A stretch of 29,665 nt of DNA from a virus, in IMG/VR virus record IMGVR_UViG_3300042505_000586, positions 1-29,665 of that record. The stretch is one strand, 5' to 3'. A program made the position numbers and the translations under genes. The notes below the pieces were generated by a model. It was not told the origin of the DNA. It was given only the letters and a program-made list of their open reading frames with translations, and did not search any database. Shown here one piece after another: positions 23,384-28,911 of the stretch (within the stretch, counting starts at the first letter, position 1; the number at the start of each line of letters is the position of its first letter).

Positions 23384-24193
23384 TTACGCGGATGGCGCAT
23401 AGGGGGTCAGTGGCTTGGCCTTGAAGATGTCGCGCACCACCACAGCGGTGCGGGCAAGGTGCCACCCAACGGTCAGGTCCAAGATGTAGAGATCGCATTG
23501 CGCTTTGCCAGCGGGCAGGTGGATCAGCAAGCCCTCATCAGTGGACACGCCAAGGTCGGGCAGGTAACCCAACCGGCCCCGCTCGGGGTCATACAGGTGC
23601 CCGTGGGCATAGACGCTGATCTGCACCGTGGCGCTGTGCGGGTACTTCGGCTCATGCTGACCGGTCTTAATGTCAGCAACCATGACGCGCCCATCGGGTA
23701 GGCGCACAAGCCGGTCGAACGTGCCAGCGGCCATGACCTCATCGCAGACAATGAACTGCTCGGTGCCAACGATCTCGATGCCTTTCATGGCTTGCTCGTA
23801 GGCATCAAGGTCGGCCACATGCTCGGCGGGCAGGTTGTCCGGCATCGTGCCGGCGTCCACATGCTCGGTGAGCCAATGCAGCGTGGTCCCGATGTTGGCT
23901 GCGCGATCAGATTCAGCAGCGGCCATTGCCTGCTCAACGATGTCGTCAAGCTTGCGGTTGTCCCCGTCCACGGCACTGGCCATGTTGGCAAGGTCAGGCC
24001 GTTTGCCAAGGCCGATGACCGTTTGACGTTGCTTCCATTTCATCAGCGCGTCTTTGTTGTCTAGTGCTTTGGCAAGTGTGCTCACGCGCGTGTAGGCGAT
24101 GGCCTTGCCACCACCGACCGGTTCGATCAGTGGCCGGCCCCACCGGTCGCGCTTGATCGTGTCCTCTTTCATGGGGGTGAAGGTGATGGTCAT
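23384..24193 (-). CDS. Cas4/RecB-like PD-(D/E)XK exonuclease
   Basis: 269 residues; ATG 24193 overlaps the TGA of the upstream small gene. The nuclease core is in the C-terminal half: GTFDRLVRLPDGRVMVADIKTG, giving the D and the D-x-K of a RecB-family site, followed by QISVYAHGHLYDP, the motif with conserved Gln and Tyr. The N-terminus (AYTRVSTLAKALDNKDALMKW) is typical of phage members of the family. It would process DNA ends in recombination or degrade host DNA; no CRISPR genes are present. The four-Cys cluster of true Cas4 is not obvious. Confidence 0.82.
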   Translation of the reverse strand: MTITFTPMKEDTIKRDRWGRPLIEPVGGGKAIAYTRVSTLAKALDNKDALMKWKQRQTVIGLGKRPDLANMASAVDGDNRKLDDIVEQAMAAAESDRAANIGTTLHWLTEHVDAGTMPDNLPAEHVADLDAYEQAMKGIEIVGTEQFIVCDEVMAAGTFDRLVRLPDGRVMVADIKTGQHEPKYPHSATVQISVYAHGHLYDPERGRLGYLPDLGVSTDEGLLIHLPAGKAQCDLYILDLTVGWHLARTAVVVRDIFKAKPLTPYAPSA

Positions 24194-24369
24194 GACCGCG
24201 CCTCTAATCTCAAGACGCGTTCGGCAAGGTCAAGGAATGATTCGGTCATGGGTATGACTTCTATGCGCTTGGGCGGGAACTCTTGCGCGTCGTTGTCTAA
24301 CTTGGCGCGACAGTCAGCTGCTAACTGCTCAACGCTGCGCGGTGCTCGTAGGTCAAAGTTGCTGGTCAT
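24190..24369 (-). CDS. Small hypothetical protein (early operon)
   Basis: 59 residues: ATG 24369 with AAAGGACACACA directly upstream; stop TGA overlaps the nuclease ATG. Sequence is acidic and helical (SVEQLAADCRAKLDNDAQ, then MTESFLDLAERVLRLEARS). Real by its ribosome site and by overlaps at both ends (ATGA on each side). No family recognised. Confidence 0.62.
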   Translation of the reverse strand: MTSNFDLRAPRSVEQLAADCRAKLDNDAQEFPPKRIEVIPMTESFLDLAERVLRLEARS

Positions 24370-24500
24370 TGTGTGTCCTTTCGCAGGTAAAAGATCGTGC
24401 GCAGTGCGGCAATGGCCACACCGCCGACCGGTGTGCCAATGTGGAACTCAGCCAGGGTTTCCAAGCGGGTAATGGTGGCGTCGATTTCCTCGGTGGTCAC
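24366..24500 (-). CDS. Small hypothetical protein after WhiB
   Basis: 44 residues. GTG 24500 overlaps the WhiB TGA; ATG 24515 is an alternative start. The sequence is MTTEEIDATITRLETLAEF, then a Gly/Ala hydrophobic stretch (GTPVGGVAIAALRTIFYL) and a charged end. The stop overlaps the next ATG. Possible short amphipathic or membrane-associated protein; function unknown. Confidence 0.55.
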   Translation of the reverse strand: MTTEEIDATITRLETLAEFHIGTPVGGVAIAALRTIFYLRKDTQ

Positions 24501-24832
24501 AACGCCACCCGCCATGCAAAGTCAAGGGCCTGGGTCCATGTGTTAGCACTGGCCTCGTTGCCTTGCTGGGTGACGGTCCACTTGTTCTCGCGCTTGGCAA
24601 CCCGTGGGCGCTTGCGCCACCGGACACGTTCAGCCGGTGTCATGCCACCGAAAATGCCGTGCTGGATGTTTTCATCAAGTGCGAACCGCAGGCAGGCGAT
24701 GCGCACGGGGCAATCAGCGCAAATGGCTTTCGCCTTGAGGTTCGCTTGGGTGAGCAGGTGCCCGCCCTCAGATGGAAACCAATCCTCTGGGTCACGGTCG
24801 CGGCACTTGGCTGCGTCCATCCATGTGGTCAT
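24497..24832 (-). CDS. WhiB-family Fe-S transcription regulator
   Basis: 111 residues from ATG 24832 (AGGGG upstream, overlapping the preceding TGA); an upstream GTG at 24856 is less likely. Four iron-sulfur ligand Cys are at 10, 38, 41 and 47 (C-x27-C-x2-C-x5-C), followed by GIFGG at 59-63, the family's G[VI]WGG turn with Phe for Trp, and a basic RWRKRPRVAKRE segment. WhiB proteins are almost confined to actinobacteria and their phages and act with the sigma factor. Phage copies such as TM4 WhiBTM4 can interfere with host WhiB and superinfection. Here it may reprogram host transcription or immunity. Confidence 0.92.
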   Translation of the reverse strand: MTTWMDAAKCRDRDPEDWFPSEGGHLLTQANLKAKAICADCPVRIACLRFALDENIQHGIFGGMTPAERVRWRKRPRVAKRENKWTVTQQGNEASANTWTQALDFAWRVAL

Positions 24833-24990
24833 CGGTCGCCCCTGCGCAACGTCCACATGGTTTTACCGACGTACACATCAAGTGTGAATCGGTTGCGGTA
24901 GTTCCAGATGAGAGCGCCGTAGTTGCGCTCGGTCTCATGGCGCTTGATGATCTGCACGCGCAGCGGCAAGTACCAATCGCGGCGGGTCAT
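24829..24990 (-). CDS. Small basic hypothetical protein before WhiB
   Basis: 53 residues: ATG 24990 overlaps the previous TGA and its TGA overlaps the WhiB ATG. The protein is basic and aromatic (MTRRDWYLPLRVQIIKRHE, then NYGALIWNYRNRFTLDVYVG) and begins like a short beta-hairpin domain. No family recognised; co-translation with WhiB suggests linked use. Confidence 0.6.
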   Translation of the reverse strand: MTRRDWYLPLRVQIIKRHETERNYGALIWNYRNRFTLDVYVGKTMWTLRRGDR

Positions 24991-25217
24991 GGCTTGTCAC
25001 TCAACATGGATTCAAAGCGTGCGGCCATATAGTCGTGCGAACACGGCTCGCAGCCGAGCACCTTGGTGTGCTTGCAGTCTTTGTACATCACATCGATGCA
25101 CTCGTTAATCACTACATCGCGCACGAGCTCAATGAGCAGGCACTGGCACTCTGACCAGTCATCAATGCCACTGGGGTCGTTGACGATGGAGCACAACTGC
25201 TCATGCTTCATGCTCAT
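24987..25217 (-). CDS. Cys-rich small hypothetical protein
   Basis: 76 residues, ATG 25217 (ATG 25211 is also possible). Six Cys are spread through it (SECQCLL, NECIDVMYKDCKH, LGCEPCSH), so a metal site is plausible. It is acidic, and its stop overlaps the next ATG. Function unknown. Confidence 0.6.
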   Translation of the reverse strand: MSMKHEQLCSIVNDPSGIDDWSECQCLLIELVRDVVINECIDVMYKDCKHTKVLGCEPCSHDYMAARFESMLSDKP

Positions 25218-25438
25218 TGGTCCACCAATGCGCGCAGGGCGTTCGTGATCTCGGTCGCCGTGGCGGGCTCAGCGCCCTCGTGTGCTTCAACAATGGCGTT
25301 CACTACCGCAATGACGTCACGGATAAAATCTGCATGAGTTCGCAGCCCTACGCCCCATGACGGGCGGGCAAGGTTCTCACTCGCCTCTAATGCTTGAGCC
25401 ATCAGCTGATCGCGGAGCGCGATCGAGTAGCCGCTCAC
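25214..25438 (-). CDS. Small hypothetical protein
   Basis: 74 residues, ATG 25438, stop TGA overlapping the next start. Largely helical (YSIALRDQLMAQALEASE, then DFIRDVIAVVNAIVEAHEG). No recognised domain; overlaps at both ends support it as a translated member of the early operon. Confidence 0.6.
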   Translation of the reverse strand: MSGYSIALRDQLMAQALEASENLARPSWGVGLRTHADFIRDVIAVVNAIVEAHEGAEPATATEITNALRALVDQ

Positions 25439-25635
25439 TTGGCGTGCCTGTGTGCATTGGCTTTGATGCCCATGACGATGGCCTGCAAAATGAAGCGGGT
25501 GTCCTCGTCGTAGCCGAGCATGTCGGCGTTCATGTAGCGCACCACCGCGTCACGTTCAAAGTCGCGGCCAAGGTCCATCACTTGCTGCGCGGTCACCACC
25601 TCGGCGTGCGGTCGTGTATCGGTCAAATCATTCAC
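25435..25635 (-). CDS. Small hypothetical protein
   Basis: 66 residues from ATG 25635, which lies in the end of the resolvase-like gene, and its stop overlaps the next ATG. Sequence is acidic and helical (AEVVTAQQVMDLGRDFERDA, then DTRFILQAIVMGIKANAHR). No domain recognised. Confidence 0.6.
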   Translation of the reverse strand: MNDLTDTRPHAEVVTAQQVMDLGRDFERDAVVRYMNADMLGYDEDTRFILQAIVMGIKANAHRHAK

Positions 25636-26051
25636 AGCGGGTCACCCCATCCTTTGTCTCGTAGCAGGTCAATGAGTTGGATTAGTGGCACTTCCACGCG
25701 GCCACTGGCCATGGGCCACAGGTCGCCAAGGTCAAAGAACGCTCGGCATAGGTGCGCGCGGTCCTCACCGATGCCGTTGCGTTGGATCACAAGGAAAGCC
25801 ACATCGGCGCGGCTGTTGCGCTTCTCGGCGAGCGTTTGCGCCCACCAGATTTCAACATCGTTCAAGCTCGCGGTTTTCGCGGCCTTGCCCCACTTCACTT
25901 CAGCGATCACGCCAGGGGCCACGAGGATGTCGCCAAGGTCAGCGGCTCCGGCGAGTGCGCGACGTTCCGCGCCACCGAACCCGTTCGCGCGCAGCGCCTT
26001 GACCACGGCAGTTTCACCGCGCGTGCCGATGGCCTTGGGCTTGTTGGTCAC
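25632..26051 (-). CDS. Holliday junction resolvase-like nuclease
   Basis: 139 residues from GTG 26051, overlapping the TGA of the upstream gene (GTGA); the longer 170-residue reading is rejected. The N-terminus has TRGETAVVKALRANGFGG with the Glu of archaeal Hjc-like enzymes, then AADLGDILVAPGVIAEVKWG, with D and E-x-K in the PD-(D/E)XK arrangement. It would resolve branched DNA before packaging or during recombination. A VRR-type nuclease is the alternative. Confidence 0.72.
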   Translation of the reverse strand: MTNKPKAIGTRGETAVVKALRANGFGGAERRALAGAADLGDILVAPGVIAEVKWGKAAKTASLNDVEIWWAQTLAEKRNSRADVAFLVIQRNGIGEDRAHLCRAFFDLGDLWPMASGRVEVPLIQLIDLLRDKGWGDPL

Positions 26052-26323
26052 GCCATCAGCCCCGAGGTGCGCACCAAAGCCCAAGCGCCAAGGGAAAGCA
26101 GCACCACCCACATCGCTGCCGAGGCGAACATGAACACGGTCCAACCGGCCAAGAACGCCCGCTGAATCTTGTGCGCACGGCGCTCGTTCTCAAGTGCTAG
26201 GCGCTCGGCAGGTTCGGTGATCTCAAAGTCCTTGCCGTACCAACCGCAAGTGCACTCGTTGCGGCCAATAAATGCATCGTCAACATCTTCAAAGCGGGTG
26301 TCGAGCACCACGCGGTGCTTCAT
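26048..26323 (-). CDS. Membrane protein downstream of the transglycosylase (possible holin)
   Basis: 91 residues from ATG 26323, which overlaps the transglycosylase TGA (ATGA). A soluble N-terminus with a CxC (C24, C26) precedes a charged helix (ERLALENERRAHKIQRAF) and one long or two closely packed membrane segments at about 56-84 (WTVFMFASAAMWVVLLSLG). The position next to a cell-wall enzyme suggests a holin or other lysis role, but that is only inference. Confidence 0.55.
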   Translation of the reverse strand: MKHRVVLDTRFEDVDDAFIGRNECTCGWYGKDFEITEPAERLALENERRAHKIQRAFLAGWTVFMFASAAMWVVLLSLGAWALVRTSGLMA

Positions 26324-26742
26324 GGCTTCACCGATGTGCATGACGACCCGTAGGCCCAATGGTGTGCCCCATCACCGTGCCGCAGCACGGTCCAGAAGGC
26401 GGCGTCTTGCCAGTAGCGCGGCCAATGGTGGATGGGCTTGGTGCGCAGGGCTTTGACGGTGGCCCGCTCGTCGCGGTGCTCAGGCATCAGCATGTGCGTG
26501 AGGCTGATACGCCATGCGGTATCAAGGAATTGGTACAGCCCACGGGCGCTAGATGATCGGTTGGCAGCGCGGGGGTTGTCGCGGGATTCACGGGCCACCA
26601 CACAGGTGCGCCAGCGTTCCCATGCGTGCGAGTAGTGCTTGCCGGTGTAGGTCGATGAGCGAACCTCTCCACTGATGCCATCGGTGGGCAGTGCAGAGGG
26701 GGTGAGCAGAAGCGCAGAGGTCAGAAGGGTTGCCATGATCAT
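26320..26742 (-). CDS. Secreted lytic transglycosylase-like protein
   Basis: 140 residues from ATG 26742, overlapping the TGA of the previous gene (ATGA). A short hydrophobic N-terminus (MATLLTSALLLTPSALP) looks like a signal or release sequence. The core CVVARESRDNPRAANRSSSA followed by RGLYQFLDTAW is the SLT/resuscitation-promoting-factor pattern, with the Glu of ARES probably catalytic and GLYQF the usual downstream element. It would cleave peptidoglycan for lysis or wall entry. It is far from the tail genes, between resolvase and integrase. Confidence 0.75.
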   Translation of the reverse strand: MIMATLLTSALLLTPSALPTDGISGEVRSSTYTGKHYSHAWERWRTCVVARESRDNPRAANRSSSARGLYQFLDTAWRISLTHMLMPEHRDERATVKALRTKPIHHWPRYWQDAAFWTVLRHGDGAHHWAYGSSCTSVKP

Positions 26743-26918
26743 TGTTCTCCAATGTCCGGTGAAGCCGTGTGCTTGAGCGCACGAACCATGGCCGCGTGGC
26801 GGCGCATCGGTTCGGTGTCACGGCACCGCTGCGAGCGATATGCGGCGGTTGCTGATCCGGCAGCCCATCCAATGAACAAGCCAGCGGCAGCAGATAGCGC
26901 AAGTGCAATGAGGGCCAT
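26739..26918 (-). CDS. Small membrane protein
   Basis: 59 residues: ATG 26918 overlaps the TAA of the upstream gene (TAATG), and its TGA overlaps the transglycosylase start. An N-terminal membrane helix (LIALALSAAAGLFIGWAAGS) is followed by a polar, Arg-rich tail. It is one of three membrane proteins around the transglycosylase. Confidence 0.62.
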   Translation of the reverse strand: MALIALALSAAAGLFIGWAAGSATAAYRSQRCRDTEPMRRHAAMVRALKHTASPDIGEQ

Positions 26919-27118
26919 TACTGGCCGTTAATCACGCGCAGGGTCGGGTGCGTGTTCTTCCGCTGCCCGAGTAGGTCCACGATCAGGTCTTGGGAATAGT
27001 CAAGTTCTTCCAGCAGGGCGTCACGGTCGCCTTCACCGTGCCGGCGACCGGTCCAGTAAGCCACGAATGTGATGGCGCCGATTGCGGCGATGGCCAGTAT
27101 TAGTTCTCCAGCAAACAT
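26918..27118 (-). CDS. Small membrane protein with cytoplasmic acidic tail
   Basis: 66 residues from ATG 27118 with GGGAGAG just upstream; first gene of the early operon after the leader inverted repeat. One membrane helix (ELILAIAAIGAITFVAYWTG) is followed by a charged tail (GDRDALLEELDYSQDLIVDL) likely to form a short helix or coil. Function unknown; holin-like candidate by size and topology. Confidence 0.62.
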   Translation of the reverse strand: MFAGELILAIAAIGAITFVAYWTGRRHGEGDRDALLEELDYSQDLIVDLLGQRKNTHPTLRVINGQ

Positions 27119-27139
27119 GTGCTCTCCCGTTAGGTGAAA

Positions 27140-27225
27140 AGCACGGCTTGGGCGGGCGGTGCGCTGCGGTGCCCCCCAGAGGCTTTGCAGCTATTTAGTT
27201 ATGAGGCAGGAACCCAAGCCGTGCT
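27140..27225 (-). promoter_or_regulatory. Leader inverted repeat (13-bp arms) ahead of the early operon
   Basis: AGCACGGCTTGGG (27140-27152) and its exact complement (27213-27225) enclose 60 bases with a nested GCTGC/GCAGC pair (27163-27167, 27187-27191). On the minus strand the last arm is followed by TTTC then the ribosome site of the 27118 start. It could fold as an attenuator or leader RNA. Confidence 0.55.
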
Positions 27226-27360
27226 GGCCGATGTGTTCGGCTGTGGGAGAACGTAGAGAAATAAAACGACGAAAGCCACCGTGGTTTCCTTAGTTGACAA
27301 ACGATACCGTGGTGAAAATGGCCCGAAACAACGAAATCCGCAGATTAGGTGTAAGTACGC

Positions 27361-27404
27361 AAAAACAGTGATAGCCCCAGCGTTTGACACGCGGGGCTAC
27401 ACTG
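27361..27404 (-). terminator. Minus-facing intrinsic terminator upstream of attP
   Basis: CAGTG-TAGCCCC-GCG (27366-27382, two bulged A) pairs with CGC-GGGGCTA-CACTG (27390-27404) around a 7-base loop, followed on the minus strand by TTTTT (27365-27361). It stops leftward transcription coming through the integrase antisense before the early operon leader. Confidence 0.68.
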
Positions 27405-27477
27405 GAATTGCACGGGCAGAAATGCCGAAAACATCAAAGATACCAAGGGATTTGGTAACAATGAACGGTCAGAGATT

Positions 27478-27516
27478 GCTCCCCCACTTGGACTCGAACC
27501 AAGAACCCTTCGGTTT
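27478..27516 (-). other. attP core: 3' half of a host tRNA gene (tRNA-Asn-like)
   Basis: On the minus strand this reads as the last part of a tRNA: anticodon-stem 3' arm CCGAA, variable loop GGGTT, T-arm CTTGG-TTCGAGT-CCAAG, acceptor arm TGGGGGA and discriminator G. No D-arm or 5' acceptor partner TCCCCCA follows upstream, so it is not a whole gene. Next to the integrase it is the expected attP identity block. GGGTT, discriminator G and the acceptor suggest actinobacterial tRNA-Asn, but the anticodon is outside the identity. Confidence 0.78.
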
Positions 27517-27627
27517 ACGGTTTGGTGAATCTCGGGTCAAGGGTCCGTCGTTTGTATGCACAAAACCTACGAAATCCGTAGTATTAAAAAAAATAAATAT
27601 TGTCGGCGTGTCGCGGGGGGTGAGGGC

Positions 27628-28416
27628 ATGAATACAGCCATTGATGGGTACTTGTCCTATTGCCAAGCAGCGGGCATGAGTGCCGGCACCATCAAGATCA
27701 AGCGGTCCAAGCTGACCCATGCAGCCCGTGAGCTTGACCTGCTCACCTGCACTGAGAACGATCTGGTGGACTACCTTGCGCGCCAGAACTGGCGCCCTGA
27801 AACGCGGCGATCCTCGCGCTCGCACTTGCGCGGTTTCTACACATGGGCGGTGCGCCACGGCTTGCGGGCAGATAACCCCAGCGCCTACCTTCTGCCGGTC
27901 AAGGTGCCCCACGGCCAGCCCAAGCCGGCCACCGATGATGCGATGGAACGAGCCCTTGCGGTGGCCGATGTGACCCTGCGGGCCATTTTGCTCTTGGGCG
28001 CCTACGCCGGCCTGCGCAATGCAGAGATTGCCTCGTTGCGGATTAAGGACGTGGAAGCCACCCGCCTGCGGGTCACCGGTAAAGGTGGGCGGGTGCGCAT
28101 GGTGCATATCCACCCCGAACTGCACGAGGCATTGCAGGCGCAGATTGCCAAGGTGCGACCCAATGAGTACGTGTTTCCTGGCCGCTTTGGCGGCACGCAC
28201 ATCGGCACGTATTACGTGTGGCAGCACGTCAAAGAGGCGACCGGTGGCACGCCACCGCACCACTTGCGCCACCGGTTTGCCACCCGCGCGTACCGGCACA
28301 CGCGGGATTTGCGCGCGGTCCAGCAACTCCTCGGGCACTCCTCCCCCACGACCACGGCCAGATATTGCGGCGTTGATGATGATGCGATGGTCAACGCGGT
28401 TCTTGGCGTGGCATAA
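27628..28416 (+). CDS. int: Tyrosine integrase
   Basis: 262 residues from ATG 27628 with GGGGGGTGAGG just before it; an in-frame ATG at 27556 overlaps the dyad at 27567 and is less likely. The N-terminal SAM-like DNA-binding domain covers about residues 1-85. Catalytic residues are in order: R130 (YAGLRNAEI), K152 (TGKGGR), H211/R214 (HHLRHR), H237 (LLGHSS) and Y246 (TARYCG). It integrates the phage into the host tRNA gene matching the adjacent attP core. It is one of only two plus-strand genes and shares a terminator with the convergent genes to its right. Confidence 0.95.
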   Translation: MNTAIDGYLSYCQAAGMSAGTIKIKRSKLTHAARELDLLTCTENDLVDYLARQNWRPETRRSSRSHLRGFYTWAVRHGLRADNPSAYLLPVKVPHGQPKPATDDAMERALAVADVTLRAILLLGAYAGLRNAEIASLRIKDVEATRLRVTGKGGRVRMVHIHPELHEALQAQIAKVRPNEYVFPGRFGGTHIGTYYVWQHVKEATGGTPPHHLRHRFATRAYRHTRDLRAVQQLLGHSSPTTTARYCGVDDDAMVNAVLGVA

Positions 28417-28420
28417 GTAA

Positions 28421-28445
28421 AAGCCCCCCACCAAACGGTGGGGGG
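28421..28445. terminator. Bidirectional terminator between integrase and convergent genes
   Basis: A perfect 9-base-pair stem CCCCCCACC (28424-28432) with GGTGGGGGG (28437-28445) around AAAC. On the minus strand it is followed by CTTTTACTTA, a good tail for the genes ending at 28446; the plus side has only TTAGT. Confidence 0.78.
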
Positions 28446-28676
28446 TTAGTCGTCCCAGTAATAACTAGGGTCATCGGCGGGAATGTGCTCGGGCAATCGT
28501 TCAACCTGCGCGGTAAAACCAAACGCGGCTTGCACTTCTTCCTCTGACACCACGGTGGTGCCACCAGAATCGGCCAAGGTGGCCGCAAGTTTGGCCAAAG
28601 CTCGAATGTCGGCCTTGGTCAGGTCAACGCCATTGGTGTCAATTTGTACGTTGCCCACGGTGATCCGCACCTTCAC
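28446..28676 (-). CDS. Small hypothetical protein
   Basis: 76 residues; GTG 28676 overlaps the TGA of the upstream gene (GTGA). N-terminal strands (VRITVGNVQIDTNGVDL) are followed by a helix (DIRALAKLAATLADSGG) and an acidic tail ending SYYWDD. No family recognised. Last gene before the shared terminator. Confidence 0.6.
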   Translation of the reverse strand: MKVRITVGNVQIDTNGVDLTKADIRALAKLAATLADSGGTTVVSEEEVQAAFGFTAQVERLPEHIPADDPSYYWDD

Positions 28677-28900
28677 CGCAGCTGCTCAGCGATCTCGGCA
28701 TAGCCCTTGATGTCCTCATAGTTATCGGCCTTAATTCCTGCCTTAGCTCGGGAGACCTTGACCAAGATCATGCACATGGCCACGTCGTGGCAGGTGATCG
28801 GTGTGGCCGGCTCAAGGTAGGCGTTCCACAGGTGCGCGATGCGCTCGAGGTTGGGGCGCGGGTGCCCGTAGTCGGCGGCACGTTCGGTGATGATGTCCAT
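28673..28900 (-). CDS. DUF6378-like phage protein
   Basis: 75 residues, ATG 28900 with AGAGGGGAC upstream. The pattern RAADYGHPRPNLERIAHLW, followed by ITCHDVAMCMILVKVSRAK and DNYEDIKGYAEIAE, is that of a small all-alpha domain (DUF6378) found in many phages, sometimes beside nucleotide-metabolism genes. Its biochemical role is not established. Confidence 0.75.
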   Translation of the reverse strand: MDIITERAADYGHPRPNLERIAHLWNAYLEPATPITCHDVAMCMILVKVSRAKAGIKADNYEDIKGYAEIAEQLR

Positions 28901-28911
28901 TGCGGTCCCCT

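Larger units (their letters stand above)
27331..27581 (+). repeat. Short repeats flanking the attP core (possible integrase arm sites)
   Basis: ACGAAATCCG occurs at 27331-27340 and 27569-27578, on either side of the core. The right copy sits in a dyad CTACG-AAATC-CGTAG (27567-27581). A second dyad TACCAA-GGGAT-TTGGTA lies at 27441-27457, and TTTGGT recurs at 27451 and 27521. These could be arm-type integrase or excisionase sites. Confidence 0.45.

Noticed and set aside
23384-24193. True Cas4 of a CRISPR system
   Set aside because: No cas genes or arrays are in the window, and the family is common in phages as a recombination exonuclease.
27199-27390. 63-codon minus-strand frame
   Set aside because: Its GTG start lies in the terminator hairpin loop, there is no ribosome site, and it overlaps the leader inverted repeat.
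27384-27412. TTGACA as an integrase promoter
   Set aside because: The -35 match is good but no TAnnnT lies at a workable spacing, and the hexamer is the loop of the terminator hairpin.
27478-27550. Complete tRNA gene at the attachment core
   Set aside because: Only the anticodon 3' arm, T-arm and acceptor 3' arm are present; no D-arm or matching 5' acceptor strand follows.
27469-28434. 321-codon minus-strand open frame opposite the integrase
   Set aside because: It is the shadow of the integrase, whose full catalytic set is on the plus strand; the minus frame runs through the attP core and has no ribosome site.
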